This document shows positions 45,760 through 56,308 of a stretch of 64,000 nt of DNA, piece by piece. Numbering within the stretch: the first letter of the stretch is position 1; the number at the start of each line of letters is the position of its first letter. The notes under the pieces are model-generated. The model was not told the origin of the DNA, searched no databases, and saw nothing but the letters and a program-made list of their open reading frames with translations. A program made the position numbers and the translations under genes. This DNA comes from Planctomycetaceae bacterium (GTDB lineage: Bacteria > Planctomycetota > Planctomycetia > Pirellulales > Pirellulaceae). Location: assembly GCA_002726515.1 (NCBI GenBank), contig PBTE01000083.1, positions 1-64,000 on the forward strand, given 5' to 3'.

Positions 45760-45829
45760 GACGGCTAGGACGAGGTGAAAATTGAATCTGATTCCCTTCT
45801 GTCAAAATGGCAGAAGGTGCGAATGCACG

Positions 45830-45858
45830 ATTATAACGATCGACGACTCGAGACATAA
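45830..45858 (-). promoter_or_regulatory. Possible pheA promoter
   Basis: On the minus strand, TATAAT (45835-45830) is preceded by TTATGT (45858-45853) with 17 bases between. Transcription would start near 45823, giving a leader of about 64 bases before pheA. The -10 is perfect and the -35 is weak. Confidence 0.4.
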
Positions 45859-45865
45859 TGCCTGT

Positions 45866-45989
45866 CCTAAGTAATTTATGGCAAAACACTTAGGCCGATG
45901 ATTCGTACGAATCGGAAAGACTGGCATAGGCTTTGCTGTATAGGAACCTCGAGGTTTCTGTCCGCCGTTTTGCGGTTGCGCTAAACGGC
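45866..45989 (+). promoter_or_regulatory. Cluster of inverted repeats upstream of dnaK
   Basis: Four inverted repeats within 124 bases. They are CCTAAGT/ACTTAGG (45866-45872 and 45888-45894), the perfect 14-base palindrome GATTCGTACGAATC (45900-45913), the 12-base palindrome AACCTCGAGGTT (45945-45956, extendable with wobble), and GCCGTTT/AAACGGC (45964-45970 and 45983-45989). None matches CIRCE or HAIR heat-shock operators as known to me. They lie 122-245 bases before the dnaK ATG, in the divergent region with pheA, so some may be operators or leader hairpins. Confidence 0.45.
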
Positions 45990-46110
45990 ACCAGTATTTG
46001 AACTTAGAACAAAGCAGTAGATAGCACTTCGTTGTCCGCAACGCGTTTGGGCCACTCACCGGACTGAACTGGCAGGCAAAAAGCGCGGATCGTCATTCAA
46101 GGAGAAAGCG

Positions 46111-48054
46111 ATGGCAGAGGGCGAAAAGATCATTGGTATCGACTTAGGCACTACCAACTCGGTGGTATCGGTAATGGAAGGGGATGAGCCGAAAATCATT
46201 CCCAACCCCGAAGGAAACCGTATTACTCCGAGCGTCGTTGCCTTCAATGACAAGGGTGAAACACTGGTCGGTGAACCTGCTCGCCGGCAAGCCGTTACCA
46301 ACCCTCAAAGAACGATTTATTCGATCAAGCGTTTCATGGGCCGCCGACACAACGAGGTAGAATCTGAAGAGAAGATGGTCCCGTACGAAGTGATGGGTGG
46401 CAGCGACGAATACGTCAAGGTGAAAGTTGACGGTCAGGAACACACTCCCCAGGAAATTTCAGCAAAGATTTTGCGAAAATTGAAGGAATCCGCGGAATCC
46501 TACCTGGGCCATAAAGTCAACAAGGCCGTGATCACCGTCCCCGCCTATTTTAACGATTCACAGCGGCAAGCGACCAAAGATGCCGGGCAAATTGCGGGAA
46601 TCGAGGTGGCTCGTATTATCAACGAACCAACTGCCGCTGCTTTGAGCTACGGATTGGATAAGAAAACTCAAGAGAAAATCGTTGTCTTCGACTTGGGAGG
46701 AGGAACCTTTGACGTCTCGATTCTCGAAGTCGCTGAAACGGAAGGCAACGACGACAATATCAGGGTATTCGAGGTGATCAGTACCAGTGGCGACACCCAC
46801 CTGGGTGGCGACGATCTTGATGAAATCTTAATCAACCACGTTGCGAACGAATTCAAACGCGAACAGGGCATCGATCTTCGTGATGACATGATGGCTTTGC
46901 AGCGGTTGCAGGAAGCATGCGAAAAGGCCAAAAAAGAATTAAGCTCGACAGCTTCCACGGATATTAATTTGCCGTTCATTACCGCCGATGCTTCCGGGCC
47001 TAAGCATCTCCAGCTAAGCATTTCTCGCTCAAAATTTGAGGAGTTGATCGATCCGCTGATTGAACGCTGTCGTGGCCCGGTGATGCAGGCCCTCAAGGAT
47101 GCCAAGTTGCAGCCTAGTGAAATCGACGAAATTGTGTTGGTCGGTGGTTCGACACGCGTACCAAAAGTTCAGCAACTGGTGAAAGAAGTCTTTGGAAAAG
47201 ACCCTCACCGGGGTGTCAATCCGGATGAAGTCGTAGCTGCTGGTGCGGCCATTCAAGGAAGTGTTCTGGCAGGCGACCGCAAGGATGTGTTGTTGCTGGA
47301 TGTGACGCCCTTGTCCCTGGGCATCGAAACACTGGGTGGAGTCTTCACAAAGCTCGTCGAACGAAACACCACGGTTCCAACAGAGCGAAAACAGGTTTTT
47401 AGTACGGCCGAAGACAACCAAACAGCTGTTACTGTGCGTGTCTTCCAGGGAGAGCGCGAAATGGCTTCCGACAACCGTTTGCTCGGTCAGTTCAACTTGG
47501 AGGGTATTCCTTCAGCGCCGCGTGGAATGCCGCAGATTGAAGTCAAATTTGACCTTGATCAAAATGGCATTCTCAATGTTTCTGCGAAAGAGCTGGGAAC
47601 GGGTAAAGAACAATCCGTTCGCATCGAACAGTCTTCCGGGCTTTCGGACGACGAGATCAGTCACATGCGGAGTGACGCGGAGGAACATGCCGCAGGCGAT
47701 AAACAACGACGCGAACTGGCCGAATCACGTAACCAGGCGGACCAGATGTGCTTCCAAATCGAAAAAATGATGAAGGAGCACGAGGATAAATTAAGTGAGG
47801 ACGACAAAAAACCGTTGGAAGCCGCCATTGCCAAGGCACACGAAGTGGCCAAAAGTGAAGATGTTCAGGCCATAAAAAGCGCCATTGAAGAACTGGAACA
47901 GGCATCTCACGCCTTTAGCAAAACATTGTACGAAAGTGCGCAGACAGCTGGAGAGCCGGCAGACACAAATGTCGAGTCTGCTGACCCGACAGATGGTGAG
48001 GCAAGCACAGAGGACGACGCGATCGACGCCGAGTTCGAGGTCAAGGATTCGTAA
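46111..48054 (+). CDS. dnaK: Chaperone protein DnaK (HSP70)
   Basis: Protein of 647 aa, complete. Nucleotide-binding domain with [49 protein letters not shown] and [15 protein letters not shown]; substrate-binding domain with [17 protein letters not shown]; acidic C-terminal tail. The chaperone folds proteins with DnaJ and GrpE, neither of which is adjacent. ATG 46111 has AAGGAG seven bases before it. clpB follows after 257 bases, so a joint heat-shock response is likely. Confidence 0.98.
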   Translation: MAEGEKIIGIDLGTTNSVVSVMEGDEPKIIPNPEGNRITPSVVAFNDKGETLVGEPARRQAVTNPQRTIYSIKRFMGRRHNEVESEEKMVPYEVMGGSDEYVKVKVDGQEHTPQEISAKILRKLKESAESYLGHKVNKAVITVPAYFNDSQRQATKDAGQIAGIEVARIINEPTAAALSYGLDKKTQEKIVVFDLGGGTFDVSILEVAETEGNDDNIRVFEVISTSGDTHLGGDDLDEILINHVANEFKREQGIDLRDDMMALQRLQEACEKAKKELSSTASTDINLPFITADASGPKHLQLSISRSKFEELIDPLIERCRGPVMQALKDAKLQPSEIDEIVLVGGSTRVPKVQQLVKEVFGKDPHRGVNPDEVVAAGAAIQGSVLAGDRKDVLLLDVTPLSLGIETLGGVFTKLVERNTTVPTERKQVFSTAEDNQTAVTVRVFQGEREMASDNRLLGQFNLEGIPSAPRGMPQIEVKFDLDQNGILNVSAKELGTGKEQSVRIEQSSGLSDDEISHMRSDAEEHAAGDKQRRELAESRNQADQMCFQIEKMMKEHEDKLSEDDKKPLEAAIAKAHEVAKSEDVQAIKSAIEELEQASHAFSKTLYESAQTAGEPADTNVESADPTDGEASTEDDAIDAEFEVKDS

Positions 48055-48103
48055 TCCGGCACTTCCTTCAGTGAGATCCGCTGAGCAAGAATGGTCAGGC
48101 GCT

Positions 48104-48120
48104 GTAACCCCGGGGGTTAC
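48104..48120 (+). promoter_or_regulatory. GC-rich palindrome between dnaK and clpB
   Basis: GTAACCCC (48104-48111), a central G, and GGGGTTAC (48113-48120) form a near-perfect 17-base palindrome. It lies 50 bases after the dnaK stop codon. A palindrome with almost no loop suits a dimeric repressor site more than a terminator. No T-run follows. Confidence 0.4.
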
Positions 48121-48311
48121 CGCCACGTCATTCTGTTCCAACAACTTGATCCGTCTGGGTTTGTGCTGCGCGCAAGAGCAAGATCTTTTTGGTGCAGCAA
48201 GATAATCAAGGACCAAGGGCTCCCCGTTACATAGCGCTCCATCACCTCGAGGTCGAGCCTTGCCGTGAGGAACGTGACCTACTTAATGAAAGAGTTAGAG
48301 GAGGCAGAGCC

Positions 48312-50993
48312 ATGGTATTTTCATTCGACAAATTTACCATCAAAGCTCAGGAAGCGATTCAACGTGCCCAAAGCCTGGCGCTGGATCATGGGCAGCCGTC
48401 GATCGATCCTCTGCATCTGCTGGCTGCGCTGGTGGCCGAAAGCGACGGGATTGTGTGTCCCATTCTGGATAACATTGGTGTTGATGTTTCACAGTTGAAC
48501 AACATGATTCATTCAGAGATTGGTCGCCTGCCGAAGGTTTCCGGAGGAAGTGCGCCTCAAATGACCGGCGAGCTGAATCAGGTGCTGCAACAGGCTGTCC
48601 AAGAATCCACGTTCATGAAAGACGAGTACGTCTCCAGTGAGCACTTGATCCTGGCTTTGACCAAGACCTCAAATAAAGCGGAAGATCTGCTGCAATTGAA
48701 CGGCATCAACGAAGCAGACGTGTTGGGAGCCCTGCGGAAAATACGCGGCAGTGCCCGGGTGACAGACCAAAATCCCGAGGATAAATTTCAAGCACTGGAA
48801 AAGTACGGGATCGATTTAGTGAAACAGGCCACAGCCGGAAAACTCGATCCTGTCATTGGCCGAGACGGTGAAATCCGTCGCGTGATCCAAGTACTTTCGC
48901 GACGCACCAAGAACAATCCCGTTTTGATCGGTGAACCGGGCGTCGGTAAGACCGCCATTGCTGAGGGACTCGCTCTGCGAATTGTCCAGGGTGACGTGCC
49001 GCAAAGCTTAAAAAACCAGCACGTGATCGCCCTCGACATGGGAGCCCTCGTGGCGGGCGCCAAATTTCGTGGAGAATTCGAGGATCGCCTGAAAGCGGTC
49101 CTCCGTGAAGTGACTGACGCCGCTGGAAAAGTGGTCCTATTCATTGATGAATTACATACGGTCGTGGGAGGCGGTAACGCCGAGGGAGGTAGCGATGCGG
49201 CTAACCTCTTGAAACCCGCACTCGCTCGAGGAGAACTACGTTGCGTTGGCGCCACGACCCTGGATGAATACCGACAGTATATCGAAAAGGATGCGGCGCT
49301 CGAGCGCCGTTTCCAACCCATCAACGTCAGTGAACCTTCGGTGGAAGATGCGGTCGCAATCTTACGCGGACTGAAATCTCGCTACGAAGCCCATCACGGC
49401 GTGAAAATCAAAGATTCAGCAATCGTCGCCGCGGCAAATCTCTCAAGTCGTTACATTGCGGATCGTTTTCTTCCCGATAAAGCGATTGACCTGGTCGATG
49501 AAGCAGCCAGTCGTCTGGCCATGGAACTCGAGAGTGTGCCCACCGAAATTGACGTGGTCCAAAGACGTCTGACTCAACTTGAACTCGCCGCGCGACAATT
49601 GGCAGAGGAAACCGAAGAACACGCCCAGGAACGCCTGTGCGAAATCGAAACAGAAATGGAAGAACTCAAGCAAAAACTAGCCAGCCTCCGTGAGCAGTGG
49701 GAAGCTGAAAAAGTGGGGTTGGGTGATGTTCAGAAAGTACGCAACGACTTGGCCCAGGCCGAACTCGGATTCGGCCAGTTAGATGCCGCCATTAAAGAGA
49801 AACAAGCAAGCGGAGATCCAGTCGGAGAAGAAGAATATCAGCGTCTTTACGAATTAGACAATCAGCTGAAAATCTTTCGAGCACGGATCGATGCCGAAGC
49901 GTCCGACGAGCAACAATCAAAGGACATAGATAAAGCATACTCAAACCGACGATTGCTACGGCGCGAGGTCACCGAAGAAGAAATCAGCGAGGTGGTGAGT
50001 CTCTGGACTGGTATTCCCACCACACGAATGCTCGAAACCGAACGAGCAAAGCTGCTGGTGATGGAGGAGCGCTTGCATCAAAGAGTGGTCGGCCAGCACG
50101 AAGCCGTAGAGGCCGTATCCAATGCAGTCCGGCGCAACCGGAGTGGATTGCAGGACGTCAACCGACCCATCGGTTCTTTCCTTTTTCTGGGACCGACAGG
50201 AGTAGGAAAAACCGAACTGTGCAAAGCTTTGGCGGAAGTCCTGTTCGACGACGAACATGCCATGGTCCGACTCGACATGAGTGAATTTCAGGAACGGCAC
50301 ACCGTGAGCCGTCTTATCGGCGCCCCTCCTGGTTACGTTGGCTACGAAGAGGGTGGAAAGTTAACCGAAGCAGTTCGTCGTCGGCCCTACAGTGTGGTCC
50401 TGTTGGACGAAATAGAAAAAGCACATCGAGATGTGTTTAATATCCTGCTGCAGGTACTGGACGACGGGCGTTTGACCGACAACCACGGACACACTGTCAA
50501 CTTCACCAATTCGATCGTGGTGATGACCAGCAACATCGGAAGCCAATTGATTCAAAAAATTGCGCAGGAGGGCGGGACGGTGGAGGAAATGCACGAAACC
50601 GTCAATGAGTCCCTCCAAGGTCATTTCCTGCCTGAATTCCTCAATCGCATCGATGAATCCATCCTTTTCCACCCGCTGAAGCGCGAAGAAATTGCAAAGA
50701 TTGCCGATTTGCAGATCGGGCTACTGACCAAGCAGTTAGAACAACAAAATCTGCGGCTGACCGTTTCCGAACCGGCCCGGCAGCAAATCGCATCCCAGGG
50801 GTATGATCCTGCGTTCGGAGCACGGCCTCTCAAACGGCTCATCCAGCAACGAATTCAAAACCCCCTGGCCACCGAGTTACTCAAGGGGAATTTACAGGAA
50901 GGTGATGGACTGATCGTAGACTACCAACATGACATGTTTACTTTTTCCCAACATCCCGCGGCAACGGTCGTCGAAACCGCGTCCGTACGGTAG
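48312..50993 (+). CDS. clpB: Disaggregase ClpB (HSP100)
   Basis: Protein of 893 aa with the full ClpB layout: N-terminal repeat ([19 protein letters not shown]), first AAA+ module with GEPGVGKT and VVLFIDELH, a long coiled-coil middle domain ([20 protein letters not shown] and onwards) and the second AAA+ module with [11 protein letters not shown] and [13 protein letters not shown]. It solubilises aggregates with DnaK. ATG 48312 is chosen over earlier frame starts: AGAGGAGG lies seven bases upstream and the protein then starts at the family N-terminus. Confidence 0.97.
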   Translation: MVFSFDKFTIKAQEAIQRAQSLALDHGQPSIDPLHLLAALVAESDGIVCPILDNIGVDVSQLNNMIHSEIGRLPKVSGGSAPQMTGELNQVLQQAVQESTFMKDEYVSSEHLILALTKTSNKAEDLLQLNGINEADVLGALRKIRGSARVTDQNPEDKFQALEKYGIDLVKQATAGKLDPVIGRDGEIRRVIQVLSRRTKNNPVLIGEPGVGKTAIAEGLALRIVQGDVPQSLKNQHVIALDMGALVAGAKFRGEFEDRLKAVLREVTDAAGKVVLFIDELHTVVGGGNAEGGSDAANLLKPALARGELRCVGATTLDEYRQYIEKDAALERRFQPINVSEPSVEDAVAILRGLKSRYEAHHGVKIKDSAIVAAANLSSRYIADRFLPDKAIDLVDEAASRLAMELESVPTEIDVVQRRLTQLELAARQLAEETEEHAQERLCEIETEMEELKQKLASLREQWEAEKVGLGDVQKVRNDLAQAELGFGQLDAAIKEKQASGDPVGEEEYQRLYELDNQLKIFRARIDAEASDEQQSKDIDKAYSNRRLLRREVTEEEISEVVSLWTGIPTTRMLETERAKLLVMEERLHQRVVGQHEAVEAVSNAVRRNRSGLQDVNRPIGSFLFLGPTGVGKTELCKALAEVLFDDEHAMVRLDMSEFQERHTVSRLIGAPPGYVGYEEGGKLTEAVRRRPYSVVLLDEIEKAHRDVFNILLQVLDDGRLTDNHGHTVNFTNSIVVMTSNIGSQLIQKIAQEGGTVEEMHETVNESLQGHFLPEFLNRIDESILFHPLKREEIAKIADLQIGLLTKQLEQQNLRLTVSEPARQQIASQGYDPAFGARPLKRLIQQRIQNPLATELLKGNLQEGDGLIVDYQHDMFTFSQHPAATVVETASVR

Positions 50994-51487
50994 GCTCTCA
51001 TCAGCTCAATATCACATTACCGTGAGACGTTACATGGAAGGAACCTGGAATCGAAGGACCCGGATCCTAAAGATTCATCGATCGGGCTGCTTCGCACGAC
51101 TATCATTGGTGGCGTGTGTTCAAGTGTGGCCGCGGATAAGGTCGTGTCCACCATTTCACCTGGCTGCTTCCGCTGGAAGTTGTGCTCCCGCACACGCCTC
51201 GCTTCCCGACGCTATCTCTATTGCAAAGCGGCGCATGAGTTGGGAACGGGAGGACACTTTCACACAATCAAGCTTGCAACCCTATGATTCGGCGGACTTT
51301 CCAACGTCGTATTGTTTCTAGCCGGGGAATCCCGTCCTTTCCTGATCCCGTCTGCCGAAGATGGATTGACCCCGCTTGATCGAAGACCTCCAACAGCTGT
51401 GATACAATTTTCATGGACGTTTCCAAAGTGGTGTGGTTAGCTCCTGGATGACCTGGCAGGATACTCGCAAAATCAAAACGGTTCTCT
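50994..51487. other. Gap between clpB and the deacetylase gene
   Basis: 494 bases without a convincing gene. Short overlapping frames lack features. GATACAAT at about 51402-51409 resembles a -10 element, with no good -35 at the right distance. No repeats were seen. Confidence 0.35.
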
Positions 51488-52420
51488 GTGACTCTTCTCT
51501 ATTACGATCCTGTCTTTCTACTACACGACACGGGTTTCCATCCGGAGTGTATCGAACGTCTGCGGAAAATTTCTGCGCATTTAAAACACGAACAGCTCGA
51601 TGTACGCTGTACGAAGCCGGCTTGCCCTACGATCTCAGCAGATCTGCTACAGAAAGTACATCCTGTCGAACATACTAGAATGATCGAGCAGTTTGTCGCG
51701 CGGGGTGGCGGAAGGATTGAAACCGACACCATCGTTTCTCATGGTTCCTATCGCGCAGCCCTGCAAGCCGCCGGGGCAGCAGCGGATGCAGTCGCACGCG
51801 TTCTGACCGGACAGGACCTCACCGCACTTTGCTTGGTCCGCCCGCCCGGCCACCACGCTTTGCCTGATAAGGTCATGGGGTTTTGTCTGCTGAACAACGT
51901 CGCCATTGCCGCGCGCGTCGCCCATACCGAATTCAGTCTGGAGCGCATTCTGATCGTGGACTGGGATGTCCATCACGGAAACGGAACGCAGGATATCTTT
52001 TGGGAAGACCCCCATGTGGCCTTTTTTTCAATCCACCGCTGGCCATTTTATCCGGGAACCGGCCTGACCCAGGAAACCGGAAGCGGTGCTGGTTTGGGTA
52101 CCACATTAAATTTGCCGACCGAGTTTGAAACTTCCCGAGAACAATACTTGGATTCGTTTCAGTTACAATTAGAACACTTCGCAAAGAAAATCCAGCCCCA
52201 GTTAATCTTGATTAGCGCCGGATTTGATAGCCATCGCCAGGATCCGATCGGTTCCCTGGGTTTGGAAACCGAAGACTTTTCTCGGCTCACGCGAATCGTG
52301 TTAGAACTGGCCCAGTCGTATTGCGAAGGTCGGGTGGTGAGCGTTTTGGAGGGTGGCTACAATACGAAGGTTTTAGCAGAAAGTGTGGGGGTGCACTTGG
52401 CCGAAATGTTAGGGCAGTAG
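51488..52420 (+). CDS. Histone deacetylase-family (HDAC/AcuC-like) hydrolase
   Basis: Protein of 310 aa starting at GTG 51488, directly before LLYYDPVFLLHDTGFHPE. Zinc-hydrolase features of the arginase/deacetylase fold are complete: RPPGHHALPDKVMGFCLLNNVAIAA, VDWDVHHGNGTQDIF (Asp and His ligands), then SAGFDSHRQDPIGSL and EGGYN. Bacterial members deacetylate acetyl-lysine, acetylpolyamines or other amides. Substrate cannot be read. It stands before ispD without clear operon linkage. Confidence 0.92.
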   Translation: MTLLYYDPVFLLHDTGFHPECIERLRKISAHLKHEQLDVRCTKPACPTISADLLQKVHPVEHTRMIEQFVARGGGRIETDTIVSHGSYRAALQAAGAAADAVARVLTGQDLTALCLVRPPGHHALPDKVMGFCLLNNVAIAARVAHTEFSLERILIVDWDVHHGNGTQDIFWEDPHVAFFSIHRWPFYPGTGLTQETGSGAGLGTTLNLPTEFETSREQYLDSFQLQLEHFAKKIQPQLILISAGFDSHRQDPIGSLGLETEDFSRLTRIVLELAQSYCEGRVVSVLEGGYNTKVLAESVGVHLAEMLGQ

Positions 52421-52735
52421 GATCGTGCCAGTCGATCAGAAAATCTTTGGTCTGCTGGCAGGCACCTGTGGGCCTGGAGACCCGTCCCGCAACTCAACCG
52501 CCTGAGTCACCGCGGGGCACAGTTCCAAACAAGCGGCAGGTAAGTTGGCAGGAAATCTTGTTCCTGGCCTCCGCACAGTTCCGGCAGCCGGACACCACTA
52601 CATTTTCAACCGAATCGTGTTTTCTCGTCAGAAGTTTTCATCGGACTACGTGCCATATTCCGACGGGGTTTATTTTTCTGGCCCATTTGCAACCAGATTT
52701 TCCAAGATTAGCCTTCGCAGAACGGGTTTCCTCCA
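52421..52735. other. Gap upstream of ispD
   Basis: 315 bases. Overlapping frames run through it into ispD but look like chance. No structured element was recognised. Confidence 0.35.
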
Positions 52736-53476
52736 GTGGCAACATACGCGGTTATCCTGCCAGCGGCTGGAAAGAGCAGCCGCTTTCGCGACCAGCACTA
52801 TAAAAAGCCTTTCGCGCTACTCGACAATCGGGCCGTCTGGCTCCATTCGGCTGAAAAATTCTTGAATCGGGATGACGTCAAACAAGTAATTATTGTGATC
52901 TCACCAGAGGATCAAGAACATTTCCAGATGAAGTTTGGCGCTAACGTCGCTATTTTGGGGCTCGACGTGGTGGCTGGAGGATCAACACGCTCGGCTTCCG
53001 TAGCCAACGCTCTGGCACATGTGAAACCAGACTTGGATTACATCGCAATTCACGACGCTGCGCGGCCTTGTTTGATAGATGAATGGATCAGCAAGATATT
53101 CAAAGCTGCTGAAGACAGCGGAGCAGCGATTTTCGCTGTGCCCGTCACCGGAACGCTGAAGCGTGTTGATTCCGAAAAAACAATTCAAGAGACCGTTTCG
53201 CGCGAACAGCTTTGGGAGGCCCAAACACCCCAGGTCTTTCGCCGACAACTGTTGCTGGATGCGTACGCTCAACAAGGTAATTTCGAGGCCACAGATGATG
53301 CCCAGTTGGTGGAGCGGATCGGTCACAAGGTAACCGTTGTTCCTGGTTCGTCCATCAACTTCAAGATTACGACCAAAGAAGACTTGCGACTTGCAGCGCA
53401 AGCTTTGAAAGCACTCCCCAAACCAAAACTCTCTGGTCCAACGCATCCTTTTGCTGACGACAACCTGTGGAGGTAG
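52736..53476 (+). CDS. ispD: 2-C-methyl-D-erythritol 4-phosphate cytidylyltransferase
   Basis: Protein of 246 aa that couples CTP with methylerythritol phosphate, the third step of the MEP isoprenoid pathway. Motifs: AVILPAAGKSSRF (nucleotide loop, with Lys-Ser in the spacer), YIAIHDAARPCL, GTLKRVDSE, and EAQTPQVFRRQLLLDAY followed by ATDDAQLVE. Start codon is GTG 52736. Length is normal. No other MEP genes are adjacent. Confidence 0.94.
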   Translation: MATYAVILPAAGKSSRFRDQHYKKPFALLDNRAVWLHSAEKFLNRDDVKQVIIVISPEDQEHFQMKFGANVAILGLDVVAGGSTRSASVANALAHVKPDLDYIAIHDAARPCLIDEWISKIFKAAEDSGAAIFAVPVTGTLKRVDSEKTIQETVSREQLWEAQTPQVFRRQLLLDAYAQQGNFEATDDAQLVERIGHKVTVVPGSSINFKITTKEDLRLAAQALKALPKPKLSGPTHPFADDNLWR

Positions 53477-53510
53477 GGGAGGGGGAGTTCGGAAGGAAGT
53501 GCAGGGGGGA
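53466..53510 (+). other. G-rich tract after ispD
   Basis: The stop region reads GTGGAGGTAGGGGAGGGGGAG and continues with AGGAAGTGCAGGGGGG. The runs of G on the plus strand, with short spacers, could form a G-quadruplex in DNA or RNA. Confidence 0.4.
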
Positions 53511-53641
53511 CTCTACTCGTAACATTTTTCTAGTCTCGCACATTCGCTTTCCGAGAGAAAATTTGCTGACAATCCTGCCGCCACAAAAGGCTGCCTGAGA
53601 AGTCTTGTTTTTCACCTAACACTTACCACAAACCATTTGCG

Positions 53642-54925
53642 ATGGATATTTTTTCTGAGTTGACATGGCGCGGCTTGATTCACCAGACGACGGATGAGAA
53701 ACACCTGGCTCGGTGGCTGGCTGGTGGATCACGAACCGTTTATGTCGGTTTTGATCCCACGGCCTCCAGCCTGCACGTCGGAAGCCTGATGCCACTCATG
53801 ACGCTACGACGCTTTCAGCAAGCTGGACATCATCCAGTGGCCTTGGTCGGGGGCGCAACCGGAATGATCGGCGACCCGAGTGGTAAGAGCCAAGAGCGCA
53901 ACTTGCTTTCAGCCGACGCTTTGGAAGACAATGTGCAGGGCCTCAAAAGCCAGATGCTGAAATTCCTGGATTTTTCCCCGGGTTCTTTCGCTGCTGTACT
54001 CGTCAACAATTTTGACTGGATGCGACAGTTCAGTTATCTCGATTTCCTGCGTGATGTCGGAAAAAATTTCCCTGTCAACGTCATGTTGGCAAAAGACTCT
54101 GTCAAGAGTCGCATCGGCCGGGACGAAGGGGGCATCAGTTATACAGAATTCAGTTACATGCTGCTGCAGGCGTATGACTTCGTCCACCTGCATGACGAGT
54201 ACGGTTGTGAACTGCAGATTGGCGGCAGTGATCAATGGGGAAACATCACGGCCGGAATCGATCTGGCACGCCGCATGCGAAATGTTCAATTGTACGGAAT
54301 CACCAGCCCGCTTCTGACCAAAGTCGACGGTTCGAAAATGGGAAAAACTGAAAGTGGAACGGTATGGCTTTCACCTGAGCGGACAAGTCCTTACGTTTTC
54401 TATCAATATTGGATCAACATTGACGATGCAGACATCGGCATGTGCTTACGATATCTGACCGAACTCGAACACGAAGAAATCGAAGCCCTCGATGCGTCTC
54501 GAACCGAAAGCCCTCATTTGCGTGAAAGCCAGAAACGGGTGGCCGAAGAATTGACACGTTTGGTTCATGACTCTGCGGGTCTCGCCAGCGCTCAACGTGC
54601 ATCGGCCACTTTTTTTGGCGCGCAGATCGACAAATCTTCTGACGAGCAGTTGTTGGAGATTTTCGCCGATGTTCCCAGCAAAGAACTGGTCATGCAGCGT
54701 CTGGCGGATGGTGGGTTGAATGTTGTTGACGCCATGGTTGAAGCAAGTTTAGCCAAGAGCAAGGGTGAGGCTCGGCGCACCGTGCAACAGGGCGGCGCCT
54801 ACGTCAACAACCGGCGTGTCGACAGTATCGAGACGAAATTGACGCCTCAAAATCTTGTCGGGGATAGTATCATCGTGCTGCGCTCCGGCAAGAAAAAATA
54901 CGCCCTTCTGAGGTTCGTTCGCTAG
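53642..54925 (+). CDS. tyrS: Tyrosyl-tRNA synthetase
   Basis: Protein of 427 aa of class I. HIGH-type motif SLHVGSLMPL, the tyrosine-binding region QAYDFVHLHDEYGCELQIGGSDQWGN, the KMSKS-type GSKMGKTESG, and an S4-like C-terminal RNA-binding domain (LAKSKGEARRTVQQGGAYVNNRRV). It charges tRNA-Tyr. No T-box is apparent. The next gene begins ten bases after its stop. Confidence 0.97.
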   Translation: MDIFSELTWRGLIHQTTDEKHLARWLAGGSRTVYVGFDPTASSLHVGSLMPLMTLRRFQQAGHHPVALVGGATGMIGDPSGKSQERNLLSADALEDNVQGLKSQMLKFLDFSPGSFAAVLVNNFDWMRQFSYLDFLRDVGKNFPVNVMLAKDSVKSRIGRDEGGISYTEFSYMLLQAYDFVHLHDEYGCELQIGGSDQWGNITAGIDLARRMRNVQLYGITSPLLTKVDGSKMGKTESGTVWLSPERTSPYVFYQYWINIDDADIGMCLRYLTELEHEEIEALDASRTESPHLRESQKRVAEELTRLVHDSAGLASAQRASATFFGAQIDKSSDEQLLEIFADVPSKELVMQRLADGGLNVVDAMVEASLAKSKGEARRTVQQGGAYVNNRRVDSIETKLTPQNLVGDSIIVLRSGKKKYALLRFVR

Positions 54926-54935
54926 TCGGCAACCG

Positions 54936-55832
54936 TTGACCCGGCCAGTCGATACGAATACGATTGCAACATTGATGCGTCACGCTGTGAGGCGTTGGCC
55001 ACATCAACGTCTGCCCCTGCCTTTCAATCTCCTCGTCCCCACGGCCTTTCGCGTGCGCAAATTCTTGCAAATCCTTGGGCTTTGTTTTGTGATCCTCCCG
55101 GTGGTGTTCGGTGCCTTGTTCCTGGGAATGCACATCGCCTCACGCCAGGAGCCACAATTCTACCGTCATGCCCTGGAACAGGACGCCAGGCCACAAGCTG
55201 ACGCTGGAGACCAACTGGAGCGACAGGTACTGATGCTGCACAATGAGACGCAGCGGACAGGCAATTGGGAAGCCACGTTTACAGACAGTCAAATTAACGG
55301 CTGGCTGGCAAGCGACCTGGCTGAAAAATTTTCCGGAGTGTTGCCTCCGGAATTTAAAAACCCCAGAGTTGCAATCGAGTCAGGCAGGGCGTTGCTGGCC
55401 TGTGGTTATACGGATCCTCCAATTCAAACAGTGTTGTCCATGGAAGTGAATGTCCATCTCACGGAACAACCCAATGTGATTGCTATTCAAATTCACAAGG
55501 CACGAGCCGGCAAATTGCCGGTTCCCCTGGTCCAAGTCTTAAATAGCGTCAGCCTCTTCGCGCAGCGAGCTGAGATCGAGTTAAAATGGATGCAATTCGA
55601 AGGTGATCCCGTCGCAGAGTTGACGATTCCCGACCATCGGATGGAAATGAAAAAACTGCTTCACCTCGAAGCCCTGGAACTTCGTGACGGTGAAATCTAT
55701 CTTGCTGGATCTACCGAAGCAGCAAAACAACCCGAAACCCGAACGCCTGCTGCTGAAAACATTCACAACGTCCAGTCGCCCGTTCAGATTCATTCAAAGC
55801 CACGGGAGAGTGACGGGATCGGATCGAACTGA
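54936..55832 (+). CDS. Membrane-anchored protein, unknown function
   Basis: Protein of 298 aa. One hydrophobic segment (LGLCFVILPVVFGALFLGMHIA, residues about 48-69) anchors it, followed by a soluble domain with WEATFTDSQINGWLASDLAEKF and ELKWMQFEGDPVAELTIPDHRMEMKKLL. No family name is recognised, although the pattern is like conserved planctomycete proteins of the cell envelope. It follows tyrS by ten bases, so probably co-transcribed, and overlaps the opposite gene by 43 bases at its end. Confidence 0.6.
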   Translation: MTRPVDTNTIATLMRHAVRRWPHQRLPLPFNLLVPTAFRVRKFLQILGLCFVILPVVFGALFLGMHIASRQEPQFYRHALEQDARPQADAGDQLERQVLMLHNETQRTGNWEATFTDSQINGWLASDLAEKFSGVLPPEFKNPRVAIESGRALLACGYTDPPIQTVLSMEVNVHLTEQPNVIAIQIHKARAGKLPVPLVQVLNSVSLFAQRAEIELKWMQFEGDPVAELTIPDHRMEMKKLLHLEALELRDGEIYLAGSTEAAKQPETRTPAAENIHNVQSPVQIHSKPRESDGIGSN

Positions 55833-56194
55833 AATTGCCATTCGTCGGTTTTTTCACGTTGAGCGGCCACCACTCGAGATGTCCAATTTGGAGTCAATAA
55901 ATCAATCACGAATTGGGTCGTGTCTTCACCGTATAGCTTGTAGGTGCCTTTCATCCAAGCGGTCACAATACCACGTCCGCCGGTCACTTCTCCTTCGAAC
56001 TCCAGGTAAGCCAGTCGATGATCGTCCAACAACAGCCCTTGAATCGTGGAACCAATGCGGGGTTCTTCAGAGAGGGCCCAGGTGCGTAGTACGCCAGCTT
56101 GCTCCAACATCAAATCCCAATGCAATCCACGGTCAGATTCGGGCGGCATTTCGTGTCGTAGAATGACGAATTGACAGGCAGGGCAAGGAAGCAT
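55790..56194 (-). CDS. LigD-type 3'-phosphoesterase (PE) domain protein
   Basis: Small protein of 134 aa. FVILRHEMPPESDRGLHWDLML and the following LRTWALSEEP match the N-terminal part of the phosphoesterase domain of bacterial DNA ligase D, where His and Asp residues hold a metal and remove 3'-phosphates or ribonucleotides in DNA end joining. Here it is a stand-alone domain, without polymerase or ligase. The C-terminus is unassigned. It overlaps the end of the convergent gene by 43 bases. Confidence 0.7.
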   Translation of the reverse strand: MLPCPACQFVILRHEMPPESDRGLHWDLMLEQAGVLRTWALSEEPRIGSTIQGLLLDDHRLAYLEFEGEVTGGRGIVTAWMKGTYKLYGEDTTQFVIDLLTPNWTSRVVAAQREKTDEWQFQFDPIPSLSRGFE

Positions 56195-56308
56195 TTTGGG
56201 AGAGGGCAGGGGAATAGGCTACAACAGGCTACAGAGCGGCAACTGATTGTAACTTCTGGACGCCCGGTTCTGTAGCCTTAAAGCTCCACTCTCCACTCAT
56301 AGAAAATA

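Noticed and set aside
45760-46110. CIRCE (TTAGCACTC-N9-GAGTGCTAA) or HAIR element before dnaK
   Set aside because: Neither pattern is present; the inverted repeats found have different sequences.
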